64,000 nucleotides of DNA from DASQHY01 sp035602605 (GTDB lineage Bacteria; Acidobacteriota; Terriglobia; Acidiferrales; UBA7541), in the NCBI GenBank assembly GCA_035602605.1, contig DATNLZ010000111.1, forward strand, positions 1-64,000, in the 5' to 3' direction. Below are positions 16,165 to 25,470 of the stretch, piece by piece. Numbering within the stretch: position 1 is the first letter of the stretch; every line of letters starts with the position of its first letter. The notes beneath the pieces are model-generated. The model did no database searches. It saw nothing but the letters and a program-made list of their open reading frames with translations, and was not told the DNA's origin. Position numbers and translations under genes: made by a program.

Positions 16165-17784
16165 ATGAAGGGCGAGCGTCGCGGAATTTTCCTTGTTTTG
16201 TCTGTTCTGATTTTTTCATCCGTTATCGGCGGGCTTTATGGACCTTCGGTTCGTGCTACAGCCGCTTCTAGCGACGATTTGCAAACCTCAGTTCGTAAAT
16301 TCACCCGGGTTCTCTCCATCGTTCAAGAGAATTATGCCGAGGCAGTGGATACCGACAAGATCGTGTATCAGGGCGGCATACCCGGCATGCTTCGCGTTCT
16401 CGACCCTCACTCCAATTTTTTTGATGCGCGACAATATTCGCAACTCCGCGAAGAGCAGCGTGGAAAATATTTTGGCGTTGGAATGACGGTCGCCCCGCGG
16501 GAAAACCGAACCGTGGTACTCGCTCCCTATGTCGGCTCGCCTGTGTATCGCGCCGGAATTCGCCCTGGGGACACGATTATGAAGGTGGATGACAAATCCA
16601 CCGATGGAATTTCGACTACGGAAGTCGCCGATTTGCTCAAAGGCCCTAAGGGGACCGTTGTGCACATTACGGTATCGCGCGAGGGCTACCCGGAGTTGCT
16701 TTCGTTCACGGTTACGCGCGACGAAGTTTCGCGTCGCTCCGTCGACTTGATTTATAGGATTAAACCGGAGATTGGCTATGTGCGCTTGTCCGGTTTTAGT
16801 GAGACGACGGATCATGAAATCAGGGACGCGCTGAAGCAGCTTACCGTCAATGCGAATGGACTCGATGGCTTACTCCTCGATCTGCGGGGAAATCCCGGCG
16901 GACTACTGTCCGCCGCCGTCGGCGTCTCGGACATGTTCCTGGAGAAAAATCAGCTTATCGTGACGCATCACGGCCGGAGCGCTCCCGAGCGCGGATACTG
17001 GGCAGTCAACGGGAATCAAGGCGTTCGAGTACCGGTCGTCGTCTTGATCAATGGCCTTTCCGCTTCGGCGTCGGAAATCGTTACCGGAGCGATTCAGGAC
17101 CATGATCGGGGTTTGGTGATCGGCGAAACCAGCTTTGGGAAGGGACTGGTTCAGACAGTCACCGGTCTGAGTGAAAATACCGGCCTGGCGCTGACGACCG
17201 CTCGCTACTACACGCCAAGCGGTCGCCTCATCCAACGTGATTACAAAACGATCTCGCTGTACGACTATCACTACACGCGCAAAACACCGGAGCATCCGAC
17301 AGAAATCAAATTAACCGACAGCGGTCGGCAAGTGACCGGTGGCGGCGGAATCACGCCCGATGTCGTGGTGCCCACGCCCAAGTACAATCATTTCCAACAA
17401 ACACTGTTTCGTCATGATGCGTTTTCCGCTTACGAAGCGACCGTCGGCGGCTTTACGCGGCATTTTATGGGCTCAAGGCCCAACATCACCAAGCAATTCG
17501 AAGTGGACGACGACGTACTTCACGAATTCCGCAAGTACCTCGATGGGCAGTCCATCCGGTATATACAGCCCGAGATTGCTGAAAATCTGGATTGGATAAA
17601 ACGCAAGATCAAACAGGAAGTTTTCTTGTCGGTCTTTGGCTTGCAAGAGAGTTTGAAAGTTGCGCTTGAAGCCGATCCGCAAGTCCAAAAAGCCCTGGAT
17701 TCTGTACCGCAGGCTCGCGCGCTTTATGAGAATGCCAGGAAAATAATCGCGCAGCGCGCTGGCGATCCTTTGCCTCGCCCATAA
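16165..17784 (+). CDS. ctpA: S41-family carboxyl-terminal processing peptidase
   Basis: Encodes 539 residues. A signal anchor (about 8-26) exports it. A PDZ domain (about 95-170, FGVGMTVAP to GPKGTVVHITV) precedes the S41 catalytic core, with the nucleophile Ser in GLSASASEIV and the general-base Lys in GETSFGKGLVQ. The family cleaves periplasmic or envelope proteins near the C-terminus. The ATG is chosen because GGAGG lies six bases upstream; an open frame extends 21 codons further 5'. A roughly 140-residue helical C-terminal region follows the core. It is divergent from tatB. Confidence 0.92.
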   Translation: MKGERRGIFLVLSVLIFSSVIGGLYGPSVRATAASSDDLQTSVRKFTRVLSIVQENYAEAVDTDKIVYQGGIPGMLRVLDPHSNFFDARQYSQLREEQRGKYFGVGMTVAPRENRTVVLAPYVGSPVYRAGIRPGDTIMKVDDKSTDGISTTEVADLLKGPKGTVVHITVSREGYPELLSFTVTRDEVSRRSVDLIYRIKPEIGYVRLSGFSETTDHEIRDALKQLTVNANGLDGLLLDLRGNPGGLLSAAVGVSDMFLEKNQLIVTHHGRSAPERGYWAVNGNQGVRVPVVVLINGLSASASEIVTGAIQDHDRGLVIGETSFGKGLVQTVTGLSENTGLALTTARYYTPSGRLIQRDYKTISLYDYHYTRKTPEHPTEIKLTDSGRQVTGGGGITPDVVVPTPKYNHFQQTLFRHDAFSAYEATVGGFTRHFMGSRPNITKQFEVDDDVLHEFRKYLDGQSIRYIQPEIAENLDWIKRKIKQEVFLSVFGLQESLKVALEADPQVQKALDSVPQARALYENARKIIAQRAGDPLPRP

Positions 17785-17812
17785 CCATTTAAATCTCTCG
17801 CCTCTAAACCCT

Positions 17813-17841
17813 TTGGCAGTGGAATGAGCCTCTGCTAGACT
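17813..17841 (+). promoter_or_regulatory. Sigma-70 type promoter of tRNA-Ala
   Basis: TTGGCA at 17813-17818, a 17-base spacer, and TAGACT at 17836-17841 preceded by TGC (extended -10). Spacing is ideal and the predicted start of transcription is about a dozen bases before the mature tRNA 5' end. Confidence 0.75.
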
Positions 17842-17859
17842 ATTTTCAACCCAAACAGT

Positions 17860-17935
17860 GGGCGAGTAGCTCAGTTGGGAGAGCGCGGCGTTCGCAACGC
17901 CGAGGCCGAGGGTTCGAGCCCCTTCTCGTCCACCA
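17860..17935 (+). tRNA. tRNA-Ala (anticodon CGC)
   Basis: A complete 76-base cloverleaf: acceptor GGGCGAG/CTCGTCC, D-stem GCTC/GAGC, anticodon stem CGGCG/CGCCG with loop TTCGCAA (anticodon CGC, reading GCG), T-stem GAGGG/CCCTT with loop TTCGAGC, and encoded ACCA 3' end. The acceptor has the G3-U70 wobble pair that is the alanine identity element. No other tRNA is adjacent. Confidence 0.97.
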
Positions 17936-18000
17936 GCTTCCCTGATAAAGAGCGGTGATCCAATCGATGGGCGTGGGCCTTGGTTGCCACAGCTCGCGGC

Positions 18001-18708
18001 TTAGGAACCAAGCTGCGGCAAGTTTATTGGCGGAATATTAATCGCGGATTCTGAGAACCGTTGCGCGACAACGGCGTTGTGACGTTCCTCGAAATGTTTT
18101 TGCACACGCCGTCCCCACGCGCGAACAAAGTAATAGTTCAGGGCGCCACCGATGCCAGCACTGACAACTGGGATGAGCTTCCCAGTCCATTTCTCAGCAA
18201 CTTCGGCCCCCACTTTTACCGCGATCCTATCGATAATTCGAGGAACAAGCTTTTGAACGGCGCACTTTTCGAGGAATTCTTTACCTAGATCGAGGCCGGC
18301 TGCGCTGGACGCGGCGATCCATAACTCTACCACCTGATCCTCGCTCGCGTATGGAAACCCGTAAAGAAGACTCAACTTCTGCAACATACGGATTGTGATC
18401 GCTGTGAGAATGCCCATGTCCGGCACCAGGGTCAAAAAACCTCCGAAACCGAGGCCCATTCCCTCCAGCGCCGCTGCTTTTGTCGCCGCATGAATGAGGT
18501 TCTGAGCGACCGGATTCAAAACCTCTGGCCCAAGCAAGAAAGCGTCGTCCCAGGTCCGCAAGGGAAGCCCTTCTACGATGCGCAAGTGATCCATAAACTT
18601 ATCTGGCTCCACCTGCACACTATGATAAGCGCGGCGGAGGCCTGCGCGAGCAGCTGAGTTAAGCAACCGCGCTGACCAACCCGCGTTTGGTTTCAGTGCC
18701 ATAGTCAT
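18001..18708 (-). CDS. EcsC family protein
   Basis: Encodes 235 residues resembling the EcsC family: a basic N-terminal region, Gly-rich hydrophobic helices (EGMGLGFGGFLTLVPDMGIL), a middle ELWIAASSAAGLDLGK segment and a second Gly-rich hydrophobic segment (VSAGIGGALNYYFVRAWG). These features suggest membrane association. The molecular role of EcsC proteins is not well defined. It stands alone between the tRNA gene and the helicase gene. Confidence 0.75.
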   Translation of the reverse strand: MTMALKPNAGWSARLLNSAARAGLRRAYHSVQVEPDKFMDHLRIVEGLPLRTWDDAFLLGPEVLNPVAQNLIHAATKAAALEGMGLGFGGFLTLVPDMGILTAITIRMLQKLSLLYGFPYASEDQVVELWIAASSAAGLDLGKEFLEKCAVQKLVPRIIDRIAVKVGAEVAEKWTGKLIPVVSAGIGGALNYYFVRAWGRRVQKHFEERHNAVVAQRFSESAINIPPINLPQLGS

Positions 18709-18793
18709 TTAGATGCTTGATTTGCGTAGAAAGTTCTGGCAGGACCCTAGGATCGAGTCCCGCCAGCGTACATTAAGGGAAGGTGCTGCGGCT

Positions 18794-20044
18794 TCAGTTT
18801 TCTAAATGTGACTGAAAAACCTCGCCTGGGAGCCGAGACATCTTATTCTTTGTGGATAAAGCGATCGGATTGATGTTAGCGATCTGATGGGGCGCAGCGA
18901 CGGCGCTCTTTCGATGCGATCGTTCAACGTGCTGGTCCTCTGCGGGCATCCTTTCCATACGGATGCCGAGCGTGCGCTCAAGTTGATTTAACTCGGGGCG
19001 CTGCTCTTTGGCGAAGAAGGTCGAAGCGACACCGCGCTCTCCGGCGCGTCCGGTGCGACCGACGCGATGGATGAAATTCTCGGCGACCTCCGGCAGATCG
19101 TAATTAATCACGTGAGCGATATCCTGCACATGAATACCGCGAGAAGCCACGTCTGTTGCCACCAGCACGCGATAACGGCCTTGCTGGAATCCGGCCAGTG
19201 CAGCGCTTCGCTGCGACTGCGACCGATCGCCATGAATCATGGCAGCAGCAAACCCTTCGCGATTGAGGCTGTTGGCGAGCCGTTCAGTTCCGCGCTTGGT
19301 GCGCGCGAAGATCAGGCACCGTCCAGTCTCTTTCGATAGTATCCGCTGAAGCACTTCCTGCCGCCGATCGAGCGCGACTTCAAATGCCTGCACGCGAACA
19401 TTTTCGGAGGGTTTTAGAATCGAGCCGAATGCGAGGCGCAACGGATTTTTCATGTGCCCATTCACCAGGTGTGCCACAGAGCTTTCAAGCGTGGCCGAAA
19501 AGCACATGGTCTGCCGCTCTTTGGGCAGAATGGAAACAATCCGGCGAATCGCCGGAAGAAACCCCATGTCCAGCATGCGATCCGCTTCATCAAGAATCAG
19601 CACGCCAAGCGCGCGGAAATTGATGAGCTTGCGATCAAGAAAATCCTCCAACCGACCTGGTGTCGCAACAACCATGCGTGCTCCTTTGCGAATAGCCGTA
19701 AGTTGCTGGCCTTCGGATAAGCCGCCGACAACCAGGGCTGCGGGCGATAGTTTCTTGCCCCGCAGGACATTAAATTGGTCAACCACTTGCATCGCTAATT
19801 CGCGAGTGGGCACGAGCACCAGAGCCGCTATCCCCGGCGTGTTGTTCTGAAGTAAGCGTTCTATGATTGGAACCAGGAACGCCAAGGTCTTGCCGGTGCC
19901 TGTCTGCGCAGTGGCAAGTACATCTTTGCCTTCAAGTGCAGGGGGGATCGCCGCGGCTTGCACCGGAGTGGGTATTGAAAAACGAGCAAACGATAACCGC
20001 TCTTTGGTGTACGCGGAAATCGGTAATTCTGAAAAATTCTGCAT
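18794..20044 (-). CDS. DEAD-box ATP-dependent RNA helicase (RhlE-like)
   Basis: Encodes 416 residues with all core motifs: Q motif (SIPTPVQAAAIP), Walker A ATAQTGTGKT, PTRELA, TPGRLEDF, DEAD (VLILDEADRML), SAT (CFSATL), and helicase C motifs ARTKRGTERL, VATDVASRGI and HRVGRTGRAGE. It unwinds RNA duplexes, for example in ribosome assembly or mRNA decay. A short basic C-terminal tail of about 45 residues follows the core. The 5' leader carries a GA-repeat (CAGAGAGAGAGAA on the minus strand, 20055-20067) ten bases before the ATG, which may act as an extended ribosome site. Confidence 0.93.
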   Translation of the reverse strand: MQNFSELPISAYTKERLSFARFSIPTPVQAAAIPPALEGKDVLATAQTGTGKTLAFLVPIIERLLQNNTPGIAALVLVPTRELAMQVVDQFNVLRGKKLSPAALVVGGLSEGQQLTAIRKGARMVVATPGRLEDFLDRKLINFRALGVLILDEADRMLDMGFLPAIRRIVSILPKERQTMCFSATLESSVAHLVNGHMKNPLRLAFGSILKPSENVRVQAFEVALDRRQEVLQRILSKETGRCLIFARTKRGTERLANSLNREGFAAAMIHGDRSQSQRSAALAGFQQGRYRVLVATDVASRGIHVQDIAHVINYDLPEVAENFIHRVGRTGRAGERGVASTFFAKEQRPELNQLERTLGIRMERMPAEDQHVERSHRKSAVAAPHQIANINPIALSTKNKMSRLPGEVFQSHLEN

Positions 20045-20562
20045 GGATCTTACTTTCTCTCTCTCTGACGAACGGTCGTCGGGCGTGCGAAACTTTCCGC
20101 GCGAACCGCAACCTGAGTTGCCAGACTTAGTTTAGATTACGCTCGAGACATACGGAGAAAACTGAAGGCGGGTAATCTCAGAGTACAAACTGAAACAGAG
20201 GAACCGCACAACACAACCGCGGTATTAAGCGCAAAGTTAGAGTACCACAGAAAGGCCGAATGCGCTATTCCATAATCAATTTTGTTAACTAAAGTTTCCT
20301 AGTTTCGAGCCTGCAATACGGATTACCGTGTATAAGCGCACGATACGTCCCGGCCCTTGGCGGCGCTGGAGCTTTAGACGACGCTGGGCATGGAAAGTCA
20401 GCAGAATGATGCGAAAACCGTCCGAATGGCTGCTGGTAGAAGCAGACCTGTCGGCGGGAGACACGTAAAGTGATAGTATTGATCACCGCCGAATCTGACT
20501 TTATCCTCGAAGCCATGGAATCGCAACGGGAGCTACGGAGCTAACATCGGCGGAAAGGCTTT
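20045..20562. other. 518-base divergent spacer between helicase and deoC
   Basis: No coding region is supported. It must contain the promoters of the divergent helicase and deoC genes. A perfect inverted repeat GTGAT-N7-ATCAC lies at 20470-20486, 77 bases before the deoC ATG, and is a candidate operator for the deoC-ALDH genes. The deoC ribosome site is a weak GGCGGAAAGG. Long leaders before DEAD-box genes can be regulatory, but no known element was recognised. Confidence 0.4.
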
Positions 20563-21624
20563 ATGGCCGTAAAAAACGACAGGCGTTTCGAAACGGCGGC
20601 TAATCTGGTTGGTCATCCGGCGGAAGGCATCACCCATCCAGCGAACACAGTTCTGGGTACCCTTGCAGGCCGTAATCTCCACCCAAATCATGGCATCCCG
20701 CTCAATCTCGATTGGGTGAAAGAAGTCCGCGTCAATACCAGTGCCGTAGAGCGCCGCGCCCAAACCATCGTTACGCGGCGCACTGTCAAGAAAGACTGGC
20801 AGGCGGCGTGGCTGTTGCGCGCCATATCCTGCATCGATCTGACAACTCTTTCCGGCGACGATACCGACGAGCGCGTTCGCCGGTTATGCGCTAAAGCCCG
20901 GCAGCCGATTCAACATGAAATCGTGGAGCGCTTGGGAACCGCAACGCTGCAGTTGAAGGTAGCTGCGGTGTGTGTCTATCACAACTTTGTGGAGACCGCG
21001 GTTCGCGCTCTCGAGGGCAGCAACATCGCGGTTGCGGCTGTTTCGACAGGATTTCCAGCCGGTCTCTCACCCTTGGGCGAGCGCATTGCTGAAATCCGCC
21101 GGTCGGTTGAGGCTGGAGCCCATGAGATTGACGTGGTCATTACGCGCTCGCACGTGTTCGGCGGAAAATGGCAAGAGCTTTACAATGAGATCGCGACGTT
21201 CAAGAGCGCTTGCGGTAATGCGCACATGAAAGTGATCCTGGCCACCGGTGACTTGCTGACCTTTCGCAATGTTGCGCGCGCAGGCGTAGTTGCCATGATG
21301 GCAGGAGCCGACTTCATCAAGACATCCACCGGCAAGGAAGCCGTTAATGCAACGCTTCCTGTCGGTTTGGTAATGACTCGCGCGATCCGTGATTACGCTC
21401 GCGAGACCGGCCTTGCAGTCGGCTTCAAGGCGGCGGGCGGGCTTCGGACCGCCAAGCAGTCGCTTGAATGGCTCTCTTTAATGAAAGAGGAGCTCGGTCC
21501 TTCTTGGCTTAACGCCAGACTATTCCGCTTCGGCGCCAGTAGTATGTTGGGCGACATCGAGCGGCAGCTTGAGCATCATGTAACCGGACGATACTCGGCA
21601 GAGTACCGCCATCCTGTGGCTTAG
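20563..21624 (+). CDS. deoC: Deoxyribose-phosphate aldolase
   Basis: Encodes 353 residues of a class I aldolase that splits 2-deoxyribose 5-phosphate into glyceraldehyde 3-phosphate and acetaldehyde in deoxynucleoside catabolism. The Schiff-base Lys is in DFIKTSTGK, the proton-relay Asp in HEIDVVI, and the second active-site Lys in VGFKAAGG. An N-terminal extension of roughly 90 residues makes it longer than the short bacterial type and closer in size to the long DERA type. It is followed after 46 bases by a two-domain aldehyde dehydrogenase that could oxidise the acetaldehyde. Confidence 0.93.
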   Translation: MAVKNDRRFETAANLVGHPAEGITHPANTVLGTLAGRNLHPNHGIPLNLDWVKEVRVNTSAVERRAQTIVTRRTVKKDWQAAWLLRAISCIDLTTLSGDDTDERVRRLCAKARQPIQHEIVERLGTATLQLKVAAVCVYHNFVETAVRALEGSNIAVAAVSTGFPAGLSPLGERIAEIRRSVEAGAHEIDVVITRSHVFGGKWQELYNEIATFKSACGNAHMKVILATGDLLTFRNVARAGVVAMMAGADFIKTSTGKEAVNATLPVGLVMTRAIRDYARETGLAVGFKAAGGLRTAKQSLEWLSLMKEELGPSWLNARLFRFGASSMLGDIERQLEHHVTGRYSAEYRHPVA

Positions 21625-21670
21625 CGCGAGTCGAGAGCGATGGCGATTGGCAGATTTAGTGAATTGTAAA

Positions 21671-24067
21671 ATGAGCATCGTCGAAAAATTCGCCACGATG
21701 GAGTACGGCCCGGCCCCGGAAGATCCGCGGCCGGCGCAAATTTGGCTTGACGCACACGGTCGGCGTTTTGGGCATTTCATCAATGGCCATTGGCAGGAGC
21801 CGTCAGCCGGCCGATACTTCGATTCAACTGATCCTTCCACTGGGGAAAAACTCGCAAGCCTAGCCCAAGGGACTTCCGCAGACGTGAATGCTGCCGTTGC
21901 GTCTGCACGGTCGGCCTTGCATTCCTGGCAGTCTCTCACTCCCCATGCTCGTGCGCGCTATCTGTACGCCATGGCCCGGCAGGTACAGAAGCACTCTCGC
22001 CGGCTCGCCGTGCTCGAAACAATGGATACTGGCAAGCCCATTCGAGAAAGCCGCGATATCGATATTCCCCTCGTAGCACGTCATTTTTATTATCACGCCG
22101 GGTGGGCGCAGCTCCTGAATGAAGAATTCCCCGGTTACACCGCGTGCGGTGTCGTGGGACAGATTATTCCCTGGAATTTTCCTCTCCTGATGCTCGCGTG
22201 GAAAATCGCCCCGGCCCTTGCTACGGGAAACACGGTGGTCCTGAAGCCTGCAGAGTTCACTCCCCTGACGGCGCTGGCCTTCGCCGAACTCTGCAGTGAA
22301 ATCGGGCTTCCCGCTGGTGTCGTAAACATCGTCACGGGTGACGGGTCAACAGGGGAAGCTCTTGTGAAGCATCCAGGCGTCGATAAGATCGCCTTTACCG
22401 GTTCCACTGAAGTCGGGCGTGCGATTCGTAAAACAACCGCGCACAGCCACAAGCGATTGTCTCTCGAGCTTGGTGGCAAATCACCCTTCATTGTTTTTGA
22501 AGATGCCGACCTGGACAGTGCAGTGGAAGGCCTTGTAGACGGCATCTGGCTCAATCAGGGTGAGGTTTGTTGTGCCGGGTCACGCCTCCTGATGCAAGAG
22601 AGTATTGCCGAGGCGCTGCTTTCTCGCGTGCGCGACCGGATGAGCAATCTGCGCGTTGGTGATCCCCTAGACAAGGCCATCGATATCGGCGCGATCATCG
22701 CGCGCGTGCAGCTTGACCGGATTCAGCGTCTTGTGGATCAGGGAGTCGCTGAAGGCGCGACATGCTGGCAACCGGCGCTGGCAATGCCATCGCAAGGCCT
22801 GTACTTTCTTCCGACCTTGCTGAGCAATGTGCATCCCACTTCCGTGGTTGTCCAGGAAGAGATATTTGGTCCGGTGTTGACCGCGATGACGTTCCGCACA
22901 CCTCGCGAAGCAGTTGAGCTTGCGAACAACACGGCGTATGGTCTGGCCGCCAGCGTATGGAGTGAAAGCATCAATGTTGCGCTGCACGTCGCTGCCCAAT
23001 TGAAGGCTGGCGTGGTCTGGGTTAACAGCACAAATTTGTTCGATGCCTCGTGCGGATTTGGCGGATATCGGGAAAGCGGCTATGGGCGCGAAGGCGGCAA
23101 AGAGGGTCTGCTGGAATATCTTGAGCCGGTCTGGTTCAAGCACGCGCCCGCGCTTCCATCCCCGATTCCGGGCGCAACCCGTTCGGCCGCGGACTCCTCT
23201 GATGAGCATGTTGAGCCGGAAGCTCCTCCGATTGACCGTACAGTGAAACTTTATATCGGCGGAAAACAGGCTCGCCCAGATTCCGGCTACAGCATGCCGG
23301 TGCGGTCCGCGAACGGGTCGGTACTCGGTGAGGCGCCGCTCGGGAACCGCAAAGACATCCGAAATGCTGTGGAAGCCGCCCGCAAAGCCGATAGCTGGGC
23401 GAAAACCACGGCGCACAACCGCGGTCAAATCCTTTTCTACCTGGCCGAGAATTTTTCGCAGCGTCGCGCAGAAATAAGCAATCGCCTGGCAGCCGTGGTA
23501 GGCGGAAAGCAAGCAGCCTCGGAGCTCGATCTGGGCATTCAACGTATCTTCTCGTACGCCGCATGGGCCGACAAGTTTGAAGGCGCGGTGCACAATCCTC
23601 CATTTCGCAATGTAACGCTAGCGATGCACGAACCGATCGGCACAATAGGAATTGCGTGCCCTTCTGGTGCGCCTCTTCTAGGGTTTCTCTCACTGGTGCT
23701 GCCGGCGATCGCAGTGGGTAACGCCGTGATTGCGATTCCGTCAGAGATTTATCCGCTCATTGCCGGGGATCTTTATCAAGTTTTCGAAACCAGCGATTTA
23801 CCGGGCGGTGTAATAAACGTGGTTACCGGAAAACACGCCGAACTTGTAAAGGTACTTGCGGAGCACGATGACGTTAATGCAGTCTGGTGCTTTGGTAACG
23901 AGGAGCTTGGCGCCTCCGCCAAAGCTTTTTCGGTCGGCAACTTAAAGCAAGTCTGGACCAATGAGGGGCGCGCGGTGGATTGGTTCGACATAAAGCAAGG
24001 CCAAGGACGATGGTTCCTCGAACATGCCACACAGGTGAAAAATATCTGGGTTCCCTACGGTGAATAG
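21671..24067 (+). CDS. Tandem-domain aldehyde dehydrogenase (ALDH16-like)
   Basis: Encodes 798 residues: two consecutive ALDH domains. The N-terminal domain (about 25-480) is catalytically complete, with PWNFPLLML, FTGSTEVGR, the general-base Glu in LELGGKSP, and the nucleophile Cys in the GEVCCAGSR loop. The C-terminal domain (about 520-798) keeps the ALDH fold blocks but has no recognisable nucleophile Cys and ends with VWTNEGRAVDWFD, as in ALDH16 proteins, where the second domain is a pseudoenzyme. Substrate is unproven; the upstream deoC suggests acetaldehyde. ATG at 21671 is preferred over TTG 24 bases upstream. Confidence 0.9.
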   Translation: MSIVEKFATMEYGPAPEDPRPAQIWLDAHGRRFGHFINGHWQEPSAGRYFDSTDPSTGEKLASLAQGTSADVNAAVASARSALHSWQSLTPHARARYLYAMARQVQKHSRRLAVLETMDTGKPIRESRDIDIPLVARHFYYHAGWAQLLNEEFPGYTACGVVGQIIPWNFPLLMLAWKIAPALATGNTVVLKPAEFTPLTALAFAELCSEIGLPAGVVNIVTGDGSTGEALVKHPGVDKIAFTGSTEVGRAIRKTTAHSHKRLSLELGGKSPFIVFEDADLDSAVEGLVDGIWLNQGEVCCAGSRLLMQESIAEALLSRVRDRMSNLRVGDPLDKAIDIGAIIARVQLDRIQRLVDQGVAEGATCWQPALAMPSQGLYFLPTLLSNVHPTSVVVQEEIFGPVLTAMTFRTPREAVELANNTAYGLAASVWSESINVALHVAAQLKAGVVWVNSTNLFDASCGFGGYRESGYGREGGKEGLLEYLEPVWFKHAPALPSPIPGATRSAADSSDEHVEPEAPPIDRTVKLYIGGKQARPDSGYSMPVRSANGSVLGEAPLGNRKDIRNAVEAARKADSWAKTTAHNRGQILFYLAENFSQRRAEISNRLAAVVGGKQAASELDLGIQRIFSYAAWADKFEGAVHNPPFRNVTLAMHEPIGTIGIACPSGAPLLGFLSLVLPAIAVGNAVIAIPSEIYPLIAGDLYQVFETSDLPGGVINVVTGKHAELVKVLAEHDDVNAVWCFGNEELGASAKAFSVGNLKQVWTNEGRAVDWFDIKQGQGRWFLEHATQVKNIWVPYGE

Positions 24068-24157
24068 GCAGTCCAGTAGTGTTCGCGTTTCTCACACCCG
24101 CGCAATACCCTGTTTCGACTGATTATGGCTTAGGGTAAACAACAATCACCGGGGACC

Positions 24158-25345
24158 CTACGAGCCGTCAAGAGCCGCCTGCCAGGCTTCGCTATACTTG
24201 TAGCCGCATCCGGTGTTGAACAGCACTACGCTTTCGAACGGTTTGATCCAGCCTTTGTTAACCAGCTTCTCTGCGGCCACTACCGTGGCGGCACCCTCGG
24301 GCGCCGCAAAGATTCCTGCAGCGGAGGCCAGTTTTTTCCCAGCCGCGAGCATTTCTGCATCGGTTGCACTCAACGCCGTTCCACTCGTCGAGGCAATCAT
24401 CGAAAGAATCAGGAAATCGCCCAGCGCCTTGGGAACGCGCAGGCCCGCGGCCGATGTCGCTGCATTTTCCCAAAATTCCGATGACCCTTTGCCGCTCTCA
24501 TATGCTTTCACAATCGGAGCGCAGCCTGCTGCCTGCACACTGACCATGCGCGGGCGGGCCTTCCCGATCCATCCCATGGTCTCCATTTCGTCAAAGGCCT
24601 TGCACATCCCGATAAGACCCACACCACCTCCGGTGGGGTAAATCACAACATCAGGCAAGCTTCCGTCAAACTGTTCCCACAATTCGTAACCCATGGTCTT
24701 TTTGCCTTCAATGCGATAGGGCTCTTTAAGCGTGGAAACTTCAAACCAGCCTTCGCGCTCTTTGTGTTCGCTGACATACTTGCCGCAGTCTGAAATTAGC
24801 CCGTTGAGCTTGCGGACATCGGCGCCAAAGGCCCGGCATTCCAGGACATTCGCTGCAGGCGTGTCTGCAGGCATTACAATGACCGCTGGCAGCCCCGCCG
24901 CTGCCGCATAGGCTGCCGCAGCACCTCCAGCGTTGCCGGCCGTGGGTATCGCCAAGGCTTTGGCTCCCAGCCCTTTGGCCATAGTCACTGCCGCAGAAAG
25001 GCCTCGTGCCTTAAACGAGCCGGTCGGGTTGAGACCTTCGTCCTTAACATACAGATTAGAAAGGCCCAACAGTGCGCCAAGCCGGCGAGCGTGAATCACC
25101 GGCGTCATACCCTCCCCCAAGGTAACCGGCGCCGCTGCTGGCAGGACTTCGGCGTATCGCCACATCGTCGGGGGACGCCCGGCAAGAGCCGCCCGCGTAA
25201 GGGTGCGCGCGGCCCGCTCCAGGTCATAACGGGCCAGCAGTGGCTTACCACAACTACACAGGTTCTGTAACTGATTGTGAGGGAACGTCTTACCGCAGTA
25301 AGAGCACTCCAGGTGGGTCTGCGTGGAGAGTACCGTTTTTGGCAT
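24158..25345 (-). CDS. thrC: Threonine synthase
   Basis: Encodes 395 residues of the PLP enzyme converting O-phosphohomoserine to threonine. The PLP-binding Lys is in NPTGSFKARG, the phosphate-binding loop is PTAGNAGGAAA, and a second glycine loop is YPTGGGVGLIG. The N-terminus carries a zinc-ribbon-like CSYCGKTF and LCSCGKPL pair of cysteine motifs, typical of this threonine synthase subgroup. An upstream GTG at 25363 is an alternative start; ATG 25345 fits better. It is divergent from the HAD phosphatase gene. Confidence 0.9.
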   Translation of the reverse strand: MPKTVLSTQTHLECSYCGKTFPHNQLQNLCSCGKPLLARYDLERAARTLTRAALAGRPPTMWRYAEVLPAAAPVTLGEGMTPVIHARRLGALLGLSNLYVKDEGLNPTGSFKARGLSAAVTMAKGLGAKALAIPTAGNAGGAAAAYAAAAGLPAVIVMPADTPAANVLECRAFGADVRKLNGLISDCGKYVSEHKEREGWFEVSTLKEPYRIEGKKTMGYELWEQFDGSLPDVVIYPTGGGVGLIGMCKAFDEMETMGWIGKARPRMVSVQAAGCAPIVKAYESGKGSSEFWENAATSAAGLRVPKALGDFLILSMIASTSGTALSATDAEMLAAGKKLASAAGIFAAPEGAATVVAAEKLVNKGWIKPFESVVLFNTGCGYKYSEAWQAALDGS

Positions 25346-25470
25346 AGCCGCACAGTCTAGCACAACCCTCCGGGACTACTGATGGAGACGGTTCCTGTGC
25401 CGTGCCGTTTGAGCACGATAGGCACCGTCGTCGCTTATCGGACGACCCCCAATCAGGTTAAACTAGGAGA

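Noticed and set aside
22667..23593. A 308-codon frame antisense to the tandem aldehyde dehydrogenase
   Set aside because: Fully covered by the dehydrogenase coding sequence, with no motif and His/Arg/Cys-rich composition typical of a shadow frame.
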